In this document: in pieces, positions 48,072 through 57,154 of the stretch
Numbering within the stretch: position 1 is the stretch's first letter
Layout: each line of letters begins with the position of its first letter
Assembly: GCA_020832375.1 (NCBI GenBank)
Contig: JAFIEW010000003.1
Coordinates: 1-64,000 of the forward strand
DNA from: Cyclobacteriaceae bacterium
GTDB lineage: Bacteria; Bacteroidota; Bacteroidia; Cytophagales; Cyclobacteriaceae
Reading direction: 5' to 3'
Length of the DNA stretch: 64,000 nucleotides
Notes under the pieces: generated by a model
What the model saw: only the letters and a program-made list of their open reading frames with translations
Databases searched by the model: none
What the model was told of the DNA's origin: nothing
Program-made: the position numbers and the translations under genes

Positions 48072-48572
48072 ATGATACTAGATGAATTCGTACAGCACAT
48101 TGGAAGCAAGCTAGGTGAAGATATAGTTTTAGGAAAAGACGAGCAATCTAGTCCAGCCGCTATTATCTGTGCACCATCAAACCTTAAAAAGCTCATGCGC
48201 TTTCTATACGAAGACGAGCGTTGCTTTTTCGATATGCTCTCTTGCATCACAGCCATCGACAACGGGCCTGAGGCAGCTACCTTTGAGCTGATATACAATC
48301 TATATTCCATCCCTTTTGATCATCAGTTGATGGTAAAGATAGCTATTGACCGGCCTGCCTCTGGTGAGGAGCTTGCATCAGCCGATACCTTGAGTGACAT
48401 TTGGCAAGCCGCAGATTGGCATGAACGCGAAGCTTATGACCTGATGGGTATTCGTTTCAATGGCCATCCTGATATGCGGCGCATCTTATTGCCCGCAGAC
48501 TGGAAGGGGCATCCTTTGCGTAAGGATTATCAAGACTTAGAGACTTACCGTGGCATAAAAGTGAAGTACTAA
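48072..48572 (+). CDS. nuoC: NADH-quinone oxidoreductase subunit C
   Basis: The protein has 166 residues. The signature of the 30-kDa subunit is seen in WHEREAYDLMGIRFNGHPDMRRILLP followed by GHPLRKDY. It is a peripheral-arm scaffold subunit. The stop codon overlaps the nuoD start by one base (TAATG), so the two are translationally coupled. It is separate from nuoD rather than fused. Confidence 0.95.
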   Translation: MILDEFVQHIGSKLGEDIVLGKDEQSSPAAIICAPSNLKKLMRFLYEDERCFFDMLSCITAIDNGPEAATFELIYNLYSIPFDHQLMVKIAIDRPASGEELASADTLSDIWQAADWHEREAYDLMGIRFNGHPDMRRILLPADWKGHPLRKDYQDLETYRGIKVKY

Positions 48573-49792
48573 TGAGCAATCAAGAAGTTCAATATATCTA
48601 TCAAGAGGGAAACCTTCAGGCATCTGAACCCAATAAATACCGTGTTGAGGAGCTAGAGCAAGGGAGAATGCTCATCAATATTGGTCCGCAGCATCCGAGT
48701 ACGCATGGAGTTTTGCGTCTTGAGGTACTCACCGATGGAGAGGTGGTAAAAGATGTGGTTCCACACATAGGCTACTTGCACCGATGCTTTGAAAAGCATG
48801 TAGAAAGCATGCCTTACAATCAAGGAATACCATTTGTAGACCGCATGGACTACCTAGCGGCGATGAACTCTGAGCATGCTTACGCCATGGGAGTAGAGAA
48901 GATGTTGGGTATAGCAGATAAAATTCCGCCAAGGGTGGAGTACATAAGAGTGTTGGTGGCTGAACTCAATCGCTTAGCATCTCACTTTGTAGCAATAGGC
49001 ACCTATGCCATGGATATAGGTGCTTTCACACCTTTTATGTGGTTAATGCGTGATCGCGAATACATCTTGCGGATGTTGGAGTGGACATGCGGAGCTCGCA
49101 TGCTTTATAATTACATTTGGGTGGGAGGTTTATTTTATGACTTACCCGTCGGGTTTGAAGAGAAGTGTACTGAATTTATCCATTATCTCAAACCCAAGAT
49201 GATTGAATTGAGAAGGCTTGTTGTAGAAAATAAGATTTTTGTACAGCGCACAGCCAATATTGGTATTTTACCTTTAAAGAAGGCCATTAATGCAGGCATT
49301 ACTGGTCCTATGCTGCGCGCTTCAGGTCTTAAATTTGACCTCAGGAGAGTAGATGGCTATTCTGTATATCCTGAATTGGACTTTGAAGTGCCTATCGGCA
49401 CAGGGGAGATGGGTAAGGTAGGAGATTGTTGGGATCGTAACTGGGTAAGAGTGCTCGAATGCGATGAGTCTATTAAGATCATAGAGCAATGTTTAGCCGT
49501 CTTAAAAGGCAAGCATGTTCGTACACGAGAATTTGACCCGCAAGAAGTAGTACCCAAAAAGATCAGACCCAAAGCACAAGATCTTTATGTAAGAGCTGAA
49601 AACCCAAAGGGAGAGCTAGGCTTTTTCTTTAGAGCAGATGGTAAGTCAGACATTCCCTTCCGATGCAAGGCAAGAGGATGTAGCTTTGTCAACATCTCTG
49701 TCATTCCGGATTTGGCGAGAGACCACATGGTAGCAGACCTCATTGCAATCATTGGCTCCATTGATATGGTATTGGGAGAAGTAGATCGTTAA
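48572..49792 (+). CDS. nuoD: NADH-quinone oxidoreductase subunit D
   Basis: The protein has 406 residues. Family motifs are present: GPQHPSTHGVLRL (about 34-46), HIGYLHRCFEKH, the quinone-site PYNQGIPFVDRMDYL, and a C-terminus ending GEVDR. NuoD forms the quinone pocket together with NuoB. It is the last Complex I gene here; nuoE and the following genes are absent, and a repeat element begins 14 bp after its stop. Confidence 0.96.
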   Translation: MSNQEVQYIYQEGNLQASEPNKYRVEELEQGRMLINIGPQHPSTHGVLRLEVLTDGEVVKDVVPHIGYLHRCFEKHVESMPYNQGIPFVDRMDYLAAMNSEHAYAMGVEKMLGIADKIPPRVEYIRVLVAELNRLASHFVAIGTYAMDIGAFTPFMWLMRDREYILRMLEWTCGARMLYNYIWVGGLFYDLPVGFEEKCTEFIHYLKPKMIELRRLVVENKIFVQRTANIGILPLKKAINAGITGPMLRASGLKFDLRRVDGYSVYPELDFEVPIGTGEMGKVGDCWDRNWVRVLECDESIKIIEQCLAVLKGKHVRTREFDPQEVVPKKIRPKAQDLYVRAENPKGELGFFFRADGKSDIPFRCKARGCSFVNISVIPDLARDHMVADLIAIIGSIDMVLGEVDR

Positions 49793-49806
49793 GGCCTTTT
49801 TTATAA

Positions 49807-50101
49807 AGGACTTGCTAAAAAGTGTCCCAAGTACTGCCGATTCGAGGCGGCACAAGCTTCGCTTGTTTTAGTTGATGAAAAAAATGATAAGTTTCAACAA
49901 GCTTATTTTAAGCTTTTAATTTTTTTTCAAATACCACTTACGAATCACAAATTACGATAATGCTTGGGGCTAAGCTACAAAATGTTGATCTTAGACATTT
50001 TCGTGCAAGCATTTTCACTACTTTTGTTGTAAAACCGTACACACCAATAAATTATAGATTTTATGATGTATCAACAATTTAGCTGTTTATAAACATGCCC
50101 T
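49807..50101 (-). mobile_element. MITE-like element, copy 2
   Basis: This 295-bp copy is inverted relative to the other two. The ends read AGGACTTGCTAAAAAG and (on the minus strand) AGGGCATGTTTATAAACAGC. The internal part is nearly the same as copy 3, including CCGCCTCGAAT, AAACAAGCGAAGCTTGTG, a Lys/Phe-type AT-rich centre and the GACATTTT hairpin box. Sequence drift at the ends suggests an older insertion. It begins 14 bp behind nuoD, exactly where the Complex I gene order breaks off. Confidence 0.82.
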
Positions 50102-50329
50102 ATTCAGTGATCGGATATAAGCTTTGAAAGAATAAATGGATTTGAAAAAATTGATTATTGCACTTGAAAACTTCAGGTTACTGAATCTAAGGTACTTTGG
50201 CTTTATAGGTCCGAAGCTATAGCGTCTTCATCAGTAGAATTATTGAGCTATATTATAAAATAAACCTAGGGAAATAATTATCGCAGCCTTATGTAAAGAT
50301 TTTAGTCAGAACACATCTCGAAAATAAAA

Positions 50330-51046
50330 CTACTGAGTAACAGCATCCTCATTTTTCCAGATGGTAAGGCACCATCGAAAAGCCCAATGCCATGATAGTC
50401 GATAGTTGTTACATCCTGCATGCTTTAATATCCTGTGCCAATCACCTGCTTTGAATGATCTTTTCACACTAAGAGGGGCATCATTTTTCACCATGCTTGA
50501 TTTACTAAAAAAACGCGTGATCCAGCTAATACTATAGTAGGCAATTGGATGACGGTGAAGGTCATTGATCAAAATGCCTGTAGTGCACTTTTTCTTAAGG
50601 CTTTTAATCATCAACACTAATTCTTCATCGGTAAAATGATGGGTAAAAAGAGTTGCCGTAAAAACATCGATGGGCGATGCAGTATGAAAATCATCGAAAA
50701 TATTTGCATGAATAAATTGAAATCCTTTTTTATCGTGTTCTGCAGCTGCGTATTCTAAGATATTTTCATTCATATCAATACCATACAGATTGACAGGTAT
50801 ATTTTCTTTTTCCGCCCATAGCCGCATGGTTTCCATCATATCACCTGCTCCACACCCCACATCGGCAACATGCCAGGATCGGCTTTCATCGATTCCTAGA
50901 CGCTCTAGGCCATGTCTTGTAACTAAATTTCCACCAAGATATCTATTTACTGTTTTTAGTTCTTTGAGGGTTTGTATGAGTACTTCGCCACTCACAGAGG
51001 GATCATCCATAATTTCCTTTTGATAAGATCTTTGCTGTAATCCCAT
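50330..51046 (-). CDS. class I SAM-dependent methyltransferase
   Basis: The protein has 238 residues of the Rossmann-type methyltransferase fold. Motif I is VADVGCGAGDM (60-70), then the acidic strand end NLYGIDMNE, and motif III ILINDLHRHP. The N-terminal region (YQKEIMDDPSVSGEVL then TLKELKTVNRYLGG) resembles methyltransferases found with polyketide or quinone-type biosynthesis, but the substrate cannot be assigned. It stands alone; a structured RNA candidate lies just upstream. Confidence 0.85.
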   Translation of the reverse strand: MGLQQRSYQKEIMDDPSVSGEVLIQTLKELKTVNRYLGGNLVTRHGLERLGIDESRSWHVADVGCGAGDMMETMRLWAEKENIPVNLYGIDMNENILEYAAAEHDKKGFQFIHANIFDDFHTASPIDVFTATLFTHHFTDEELVLMIKSLKKKCTTGILINDLHRHPIAYYSISWITRFFSKSSMVKNDAPLSVKRSFKAGDWHRILKHAGCNNYRLSWHWAFRWCLTIWKNEDAVTQ

Positions 51047-51214
51047 GATTTAGTAATGAGTTAAATTGATTTTATTATTCGATTTCTTAATATACACTAG
51101 ATATAGCACACCTTTATCTATTGCATCTGAAATAAAAGTAAGCAAGAATTTTGATAGAACTAATCAAAATGATGTTATTTGCGTAACAAAGAATGAAAAT
51201 AAGAAAAAGACATT

Positions 51215-51420
51215 GACTCTCCCGAGGAAGGAAACGTTTCTTGAACCTAACATTTACTAATATACCGGGTGAAGCCGCTTACGATGCCAGGCCTCATCTT
51301 CTTAGGAAGACCTCGTTACTTTGGTAGCAGGTTAACAGTGGAAGGTTGACTTAGGTTGGCAGCCCAAATCCTGTTTATATCGGGGTTCAAAAACCAATCC
51401 CTTTCTCATATGGGGGAGTC
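51215..51420 (-). ncRNA. 206-nt structured RNA candidate, possibly 6S RNA
   Basis: There is a nested fold with these pairings: 51215-51223 with 51412-51420 (9 bp), 51224-51231 with 51400-51407 (8 bp, one G-U), 51241-51247 with 51384-51390 (7 bp), and an apical hairpin 51297-51301 with 51306-51310. This long rod with an internal open region and a total near 200 nt is how 6S RNA is built; I could not match specific conserved bases. The minus strand is favoured because the closing stem is followed there by CTTTTTCTTATTTTC. A promoter-like TATTATTTG and a GGGATGAG motif lie 30-50 bp before the other end. A leader element for the methyltransferase is the main alternative. Confidence 0.5.
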
Positions 51421-51451
51421 ATATTTTGTATAGCAGTTCACTGGCTGCGTT

Positions 51452-51467
51452 CTCATCCCAACTCAAA
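51452..51467 (-). repeat. TTTG-N4-GGGATGAG intergenic motif (variant)
   Basis: Minus-strand copy with a 4-base spacer, about 32 bp before the 5' stem of the structured RNA candidate. It may mark that RNA's promoter or start. Confidence 0.4.
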
Positions 51468-51500
51468 TAATAAAACCCTAACATCTCTTAAATTTTTAGC

Positions 51501-52262
51501 ATGAATATATCATTAGCGAGCAAAAAAATTATAGTAACGGGTGGAAGCCGAGGGATAGGTCGTGCTTTAGCTTTAGGGCTTGCAGATTCTGGTGCTGAAG
51601 TAGTTATTTTTTATTCAAATAGTGAGGCACAAGCCGAAAATGTTGTAGAAGCTGCAAAAGGCATGATACAGCCCATGAAAGTAGACCTTGCAAATACAAA
51701 GGATATAAGCTACCAATTTAAAAGAGCTGTTGACTTACTCGGTGGACTTGATGTACTTATTAATAATGCAGGTATTGCCAAGGCTGTACCTATGGATGTA
51801 GAGGAGGATGATTTTTTAAAGCACTGGGAAGATACTTTTCGAGTAAACACCACTGCGCCAGCATTACTGAGTTATTTGAGCGTCAATCATTTCACAAAAC
51901 ATGACCAAAAAGGATGTCTTATCCATGTCAGCTCAAGGGCTGCCTTTAGGGGTGATACAACTGATTTTATGGCTTATGGTGCAAGTAAGGGCGCATTGAT
52001 GAGTATGAATAGAACTCTAGCGAGGGGCTTTGGTAAGCAAGGTATTGTCTCTTTCGATCTAGCTCCAGGATTTACCAAAACGGATATGGCACAAGACTTT
52101 ATTGATCAGTATGGAGAGGATTTTGTGAAGTCAGATCTAGCTCTCAATGATATTACAGTAGCAGAGGATTTAGTACCGATCGTCGTATTGATGGCGAGTG
52201 GCAAGATGGATCATGCAACTGGGGGTACTTTCCACTTTAATGCAGCGAGCTATGTACATTGA
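51501..52262 (+). CDS. SDR-family oxidoreductase
   Basis: The protein has 253 residues, a classical short-chain dehydrogenase. The nucleotide loop is TGGSRGIG (13-20), NNAG is at 88-91, and the catalytic Ser (HVSS, 142-145), Tyr159 and Lys163 (YGASK) are all present. The sequence resembles FabG-like NAD(P)H reductases, but the substrate is open. Its last 26 bp overlap the 3' end of the convergent membrane-protein gene. Confidence 0.9.
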   Translation: MNISLASKKIIVTGGSRGIGRALALGLADSGAEVVIFYSNSEAQAENVVEAAKGMIQPMKVDLANTKDISYQFKRAVDLLGGLDVLINNAGIAKAVPMDVEEDDFLKHWEDTFRVNTTAPALLSYLSVNHFTKHDQKGCLIHVSSRAAFRGDTTDFMAYGASKGALMSMNRTLARGFGKQGIVSFDLAPGFTKTDMAQDFIDQYGEDFVKSDLALNDITVAEDLVPIVVLMASGKMDHATGGTFHFNAASYVH

Positions 52263-52752
52263 TATCATCAAAATGTGACACCAAAGCTTTATTGCTCCAA
52301 CTATCGATCCAGGAGGCAGGAATAGCTTCATAGCCAACCTCAACGGCAAGAGTAATAATGACTGCCCAAGTGCAGGCAGCAAAAAACATATACCTAATGA
52401 CTTTATTCCTTGAGTTTTCAACCCCACTCATAAGCAAGGTACCTGGAATAGGACTAAGTAAAAGCGGAGTTAAGAAAGCTACTCCTAAAAGCCCATAAGA
52501 TTTCCAAAGTCTAACAAATCTTCGATTTCTTTTTGTGAATTTTTTCCTATTCTTCAAGAACCTATAAATAATCCTTCTTTTAATCCAATCGCCTGCATAT
52601 ACAAATAGAACGACAGAGGTCATCATACCAGCAACAGTAATGAGCATGCGCAGTAAAATAGGAAGATCAAATATTTTGCCTAAAAGAGGACCCGCGATAA
52701 ATTTCACTAGGCATAGTATATAAATGCTAAAAACAAGTTGGATTTCTTCCAT
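52237..52752 (-). CDS. small integral membrane protein
   Basis: The protein has 171 residues from the ATG at 52752 (MEEIQLVFSIY...); twelve more codons are open upstream. It has about four hydrophobic helices, with a very basic loop (KRRIIYRFLKNRKKFTKRNRRF) after the second. The GLLGVAFLTPLLLSPIPGTLLM segment recalls the PIPGT-type re-entrant loop of the small-multidrug-export (PF06695) or VTT/DedA-like groups. Transport function is not shown. It overlaps the SDR gene tail to tail. Confidence 0.65.
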   Translation of the reverse strand: MEEIQLVFSIYILCLVKFIAGPLLGKIFDLPILLRMLITVAGMMTSVVLFVYAGDWIKRRIIYRFLKNRKKFTKRNRRFVRLWKSYGLLGVAFLTPLLLSPIPGTLLMSGVENSRNKVIRYMFFAACTWAVIITLAVEVGYEAIPASWIDSWSNKALVSHFDDINVHSSLH

Positions 52753-53286
52753 ATAATAGAAACTTAAGAATATATATGACTCGTACAAATACCATGCTAG
52801 TATTTCAATAGGAAGATTTGTGACTTCTGTAAGCTAGACTTATTCAAAAATTATAGCCTGCCGTAAAAGCCTCGAGGACTACAGCTTTGAACGGCAAAAC
52901 GAAGGTGTAATCATGTAGCTAAAGCGCAGCTTACAAAGAAGAGGATCTGACTGAGCGTAATGCCTTAGATGCCGGATTCAATAATTTTATTGCAAACGCT
53001 TTACACCTTTTACTTAAAAAATAAGCCTTAAGTACAGCGTATTCTAAACTAATATAAGTCGACAAGCAATACTTTAGTTGTTTTATAACGTAACTTGAAT
53101 TATATCTCTATTGATTAAGCAAAGGCTTTAAGGCTTAAAAATACTATAAAAGCTAAAAATCTTGAGTGCTATATGCGGCTAAGAAATGAACCTTGATAAC
53201 AAAATGATTTTTTTAGCGAGCCTTAAATTTAATAGCAAAAGTTTAAATAGTGAGAATTGATGTTGTTTAGTATCTTTTCACCGCTT
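52753..53286. other. intergenic region with a structured GC-richer island
   Basis: No gene is supportable. A stretch from about 52855 to 52995 is richer in G+C than its surroundings and can pair: TGCCGT and AAAGC (52859-52870) with GCTTT and ACGGCA (52884-52896), and GTAGCT with AGCTTAC a little further on. It may be a small RNA or a decayed repeat. Confidence 0.35.
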
Positions 53287-53697
53287 TTATGTCCCAAAAA
53301 TCTTATTAAAAAAACCTCCTTTTTTCTCGTAACTCGTGCGAGCATTTTCAATTCTTTCCAAGGTTTGTGAAATTTTTTCATACAGGTGATCGTCTTTTGT
53401 AATGAATTCGAAAGCACCATGTCTTATAAAGTCAATTTTTTCATCAATATTCTCTTCTCCAGAAATGATAACTACATGAATCTTGGGGTCATATTGTTTA
53501 ATTTTTTTCATAACTTGAAAGCCATTACAATAGAGCATATTATGATCCAAGAAAACAATATCAGGGTTCGAATCAAGTTTATTAATACACTCAATGCCAT
53601 CTTGCATGGTGGAGATTTGAAATTTCCCAACACCTTGTAAAAGATGTTGCACCATGGATAGGTGGAAGGGATCGTCGTCTACTAAAAAAACTTTCAT
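53287..53697 (-). CDS. receiver-only response regulator
   Basis: The protein has 136 residues: a CheY-like receiver with the acidic pocket DDD (7-9), phospho-acceptor D51 (VFLDHNM), and Lys101 (FITKDD). The residue after the phospho-site region is NML instead of the usual xxMP. There is no output domain; a short basic tail ends it. It is the last gene of the phosphorelay cluster, 146 bp after the hybrid kinase, so it may be a phosphate sink or a single-domain output. Confidence 0.9.
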   Translation of the reverse strand: MKVFLVDDDPFHLSMVQHLLQGVGKFQISTMQDGIECINKLDSNPDIVFLDHNMLYCNGFQVMKKIKQYDPKIHVVIISGEENIDEKIDFIRHGAFEFITKDDHLYEKISQTLERIENARTSYEKKGGFFNKIFGT

Positions 53698-53843
53698 TAT
53701 AAATCGCTTTAAATACCGAAAAATCTCTGCTAAATTGATGCCACTTTGTATTTAGTGGCTTTATTGCTATTAATTCATAGTTTTTGGTATATAGTAGCAA
53801 AAAATGAGTCCAAATTTTGGAAAAGGTTCTTATTATAACTTTT

Positions 53844-56750
53844 TCATCTTGAAAGAAGCTCCTTTTTAAGACCCTCGCTCACTTGCAGGAGGCAACTTTC
53901 GACTTCATGGATCATCTTTTCGATATCAATTTTCGAGTCAGGACTTAGATCTTCATTTAAAGCTTCAAGCTTGCGTATAAGGGGTTGAACTTTTTGTATT
54001 TTTAGCTGATCAATACTTGGTTTCATGCGATGGGCCGTAGCTTTGATCTTTTTAATGTCCATTTGTGCGAGACCATTTTTTAGCTCATCAAGATTCTTTT
54101 CACTACCCTCTACAAAAATTTTAATCATTCGCTTCATAAAGTCTGCATCACCCCTTGATATTTTCTCAAGTGTTTCTAGAGAATAGTAGGCGTTTATTTC
54201 AATTGAGGCATCAAATTCACTTGCCTTAGGCATTGTAGACATTGATTCTCCTTGCATAGAGGCCTTTACTTTGCGAACAAAAAAATCTTCATCGTAAGGT
54301 TTGGTGATATACCCATTCATGCCTGCCGACAAGTAGCGATTAATATCTTCTTTAAAAACGTTTGCTGTCACAGCCAAAATTGGCATGTTTTTACCTAGTT
54401 CATTACGGATAATTTTTGTGGCGCCGACTCCATCGAGTATAGGCATTTTTATATCCATAAGTATGAGGTCATAATTATTATTTTCACACAATGCTACCGC
54501 TTCACGACCGTCTTCTGCTGTATGTAGCATACACCCATGCTCCTTTAGTATCTGAATCGCGATGAACCTATTCATTTCGTTGTCTTCAACTATTAATATA
54601 TTCTTATTCATCAGATAATCAGTTTCCGCATCTCTAAGCTGTATTTGATCTTTTATCTGATGAGATGATATATTTTCGAAGCTTAGTACAAATCCAATTT
54701 TGGTTCCTTCATTTAATTTACTTTCTACATAAATATCATCCCCTCCCATCAGCTGTACGAGTTCTCTTGATATGGTTAATCCCAATCCTGTTCCTTCTAT
54801 ATCATGTACTTTTTGCCTGGTGTCGTCACGATTGAACTGAGCGAAAATATTATCAAGATAGCTCTCAGACATACCGATGCCATTATCTTCAATAATAAAG
54901 TTGAAAATTGACATCTTTTCCGTTGCCTCTAGTAGACAGATTTCAAGTTTTACAAAACCATTTTTTGTATACTTGATTGCATTTCCAATTAGATTGAAAA
55001 GCACTTGTTTTAATCGAAGAAGGTCTCCTTTTAAAAAGGGGCTTTGAGAATCAGGTGTAAAAATTTTAAACTCATTTTGATTTTTCTTTGCTTCATATTC
55101 AAAAATTGCTCTTAAAGAAGCTTCTACATCAGCGATTTGAAATATTTCTTCTTGAAGGGTGAGCTCTCCTGCCGAAATTTTACTGATATCAAGTATGTTA
55201 TTTAAAATTGTCAGTAGATGTTTACTTGCACTAAGTGCGTTGTTTACATATTCTTTCTTTTCTGTGAGCTGGTGAGCTTTATTAACTTCTCTTAACATTC
55301 CAATAATACCATTTAGAGGAGTTCGAATCTCATGACTCATACTCGCCAAAAAGAGTTCCTTAGCTTTTGAAGATTGCTCCGCTGTATCTCGAGCTTTTTC
55401 AAGCTCAAGCTCTAATAATTTTTGCTCAGAAATGTCAAAATGAACCATCAATGCTCCTTTTACTCTTCCAAGATCATCATAGTTGGGTGTAGTACTAACT
55501 AGCCACCATTTTCTTTGAGTACCCCTCTCGAAATTCAACTGGAAGGTCGCCGGCTTTAGTTCATCAACTTTCCTGGCTATTTCTGTATTGAAATCCAAAC
55601 TTTCCGCATATATAGCTTTTATGCCATCCTCTTTTAAACGGACTAAGTCCAAGGAAAGCATTTGTTGAAAGGCTCTATTGTTATAAATAATTTTTCCGCT
55701 ATTATCGACCTCTACCAATCCTAGATTTACATTAGAAAGAATGTTACGATACTTCTCTTCTTCGAGCTTAAGCTTCAATTCTCTACTTTTTTGCTTTTTT
55801 GTGTTTAGCAGCATCTGTGCCAGAACGAATAATACCTTGCGTTCACGGTCTTTAAATTCTCTATTATCTTTTACAGCATCAAACCCTACGAAACCATAAA
55901 CATCATGATCATCAAATAAAGGGACTGTAATGAAGCTCTTCACGTCCTCTGGACGAAACATTAGGGCGGGCTCAACATTTGATCGGAGGAGATTTTGCCC
56001 ATCAATGATAAATTGATAGGGGTTGCCTGCTAAATGTGCTTGTAATACAGGACTTGAAGCATCTATTTTAAGATCTTGAAATCTTAATCGATAAGAATCT
56101 ATACCTTCACTACACCACTCGTGAAGCGTGTTTAGCGACTTTTTATCGGCTTGGTATTCTATGTAATAAGCTCTATCTGCATCTACAAATCTACCAATCT
56201 CTGCAATAGACTTCTTGGTAATAAAGTCTACAAGATCTAGGTCCAGATCTATATAAGTAGAAGCAATAGAAAGCAACATTTTCTGAAGGCGAATCTCGTC
56301 TTTAATTTCGAGAGATTGTGGTTTAGCTTTGTTTTTTTCATTTACCTCAGCAATGAGCCGCTTACCTAACTTTTTGATTAACTTAAAGTGCTGATCATAT
56401 TGGATGGTATGCTCACTATCAGGCAGAAACAAAATATAGGAAGCACCCTCGGATAGTTTATCTGATACATCAAATCCAATTAAGGTTTTTTTTTCTTCTG
56501 GTAAAGCATCAATTCCAACGAATCGATAGAGATTATTTTGTCCCTTGATCGGTTCAATAGAAACTCTGTTACTCCATTTACACTCACCTATTGCTGAGTT
56601 TTGTATGGCATACAATGTATACTCACCCTGAAAATATCTAAGATAGCCAAGTTCTGGAACGAATAAATGCAGTGCTCCTATTTCTAATAGGTCAGATATC
56701 GCTTCTGATGGTGGATGATGTTGTATTTCCAAATTGATAGTAACTTTCAA
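53844..56750 (-). CDS. soluble hybrid histidine kinase (GAF-PAS-HisKA-HATPase-REC-HPt)
   Basis: The protein has 968 residues without membrane helices, so it is cytoplasmic. Residues 1-150 form an unrecognised N-terminal domain. A GAF domain lies at about 170-320, PAS at about 335-460, then HisKA with His473 (SMSHEIRTP). The HATPase has N-box NLIGNAIKY, DNGIGM and GTGLGLTIS. The receiver has Asp766 (LILMDIKMP), and an HPt domain follows with His907 (TAHRMKPS). All four phosphotransfer sites are intact, so it can run a full internal relay. Its start overlaps the stop of the upstream receiver gene by 4 bp. The signal is unknown. Confidence 0.94.
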   Translation of the reverse strand: MKVTINLEIQHHPPSEAISDLLEIGALHLFVPELGYLRYFQGEYTLYAIQNSAIGECKWSNRVSIEPIKGQNNLYRFVGIDALPEEKKTLIGFDVSDKLSEGASYILFLPDSEHTIQYDQHFKLIKKLGKRLIAEVNEKNKAKPQSLEIKDEIRLQKMLLSIASTYIDLDLDLVDFITKKSIAEIGRFVDADRAYYIEYQADKKSLNTLHEWCSEGIDSYRLRFQDLKIDASSPVLQAHLAGNPYQFIIDGQNLLRSNVEPALMFRPEDVKSFITVPLFDDHDVYGFVGFDAVKDNREFKDRERKVLFVLAQMLLNTKKQKSRELKLKLEEEKYRNILSNVNLGLVEVDNSGKIIYNNRAFQQMLSLDLVRLKEDGIKAIYAESLDFNTEIARKVDELKPATFQLNFERGTQRKWWLVSTTPNYDDLGRVKGALMVHFDISEQKLLELELEKARDTAEQSSKAKELFLASMSHEIRTPLNGIIGMLREVNKAHQLTEKKEYVNNALSASKHLLTILNNILDISKISAGELTLQEEIFQIADVEASLRAIFEYEAKKNQNEFKIFTPDSQSPFLKGDLLRLKQVLFNLIGNAIKYTKNGFVKLEICLLEATEKMSIFNFIIEDNGIGMSESYLDNIFAQFNRDDTRQKVHDIEGTGLGLTISRELVQLMGGDDIYVESKLNEGTKIGFVLSFENISSHQIKDQIQLRDAETDYLMNKNILIVEDNEMNRFIAIQILKEHGCMLHTAEDGREAVALCENNNYDLILMDIKMPILDGVGATKIIRNELGKNMPILAVTANVFKEDINRYLSAGMNGYITKPYDEDFFVRKVKASMQGESMSTMPKASEFDASIEINAYYSLETLEKISRGDADFMKRMIKIFVEGSEKNLDELKNGLAQMDIKKIKATAHRMKPSIDQLKIQKVQPLIRKLEALNEDLSPDSKIDIEKMIHEVESCLLQVSEGLKKELLSR

Positions 56751-57154
56751 GTAGATTGAGAATTAATAAAAGAATTACTGATACTTTTTAATGTATCCAT
56801 TTTTAAAGGCTTACTTAAAAAGCCTTCTATTAGCGGGTCATCATTTGCTCTTGCTTTATCTTTTGGGTCTATCGATGAGCTCACAATATAAATGATTGGG
56901 GGTGATTGAGGTCTAATTTCACGATAACGTTGCAAAAAACCCCAGCCATCAAGCTCTGGCATGTTTAAATCTAAAAAAATGATATTTGTATCCCATTTAT
57001 CCGTACTGCTAAAGTGTTGTAAAGCCTCTTGTCCATTTTTAAAAATCTCCACATTTGAGCAAAAATTTGACTTTTCAAGTAGTAGCTTAGTTAATTTGAC
57101 GAAAAGAAAGTCATCATCAATAATACAAACTTTAGGTAGTGCAGGTGCATCCAT
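56747..57154 (-). CDS. receiver-only response regulator
   Basis: The protein has 135 residues with a CheY-like fold: DDD at 13-15, phospho-acceptor D62 (IFLDLNMPELDG) and Lys115 (FLSKPL). There is no output domain. It overlaps the hybrid kinase start by 4 bp, so the two proteins are made together and this receiver is a likely phosphate partner of that kinase's HPt domain. Confidence 0.92.
   Translation of the reverse strand: MDAPALPKVCIIDDDFLFVKLTKLLLEKSNFCSNVEIFKNGQEALQHFSSTDKWDTNIIFLDLNMPELDGWGFLQRYREIRPQSPPIIYIVSSSIDPKDKARANDDPLIEGFLSKPLKMDTLKSISNSFINSQST

Noticed and set aside
51378-51401. tRNA-like T-arm (GGGGTTCAAAAACC)
   Set aside because: No acceptor, D or anticodon stems can be built around it; the bases are better explained by the long helices of the structured RNA candidate.
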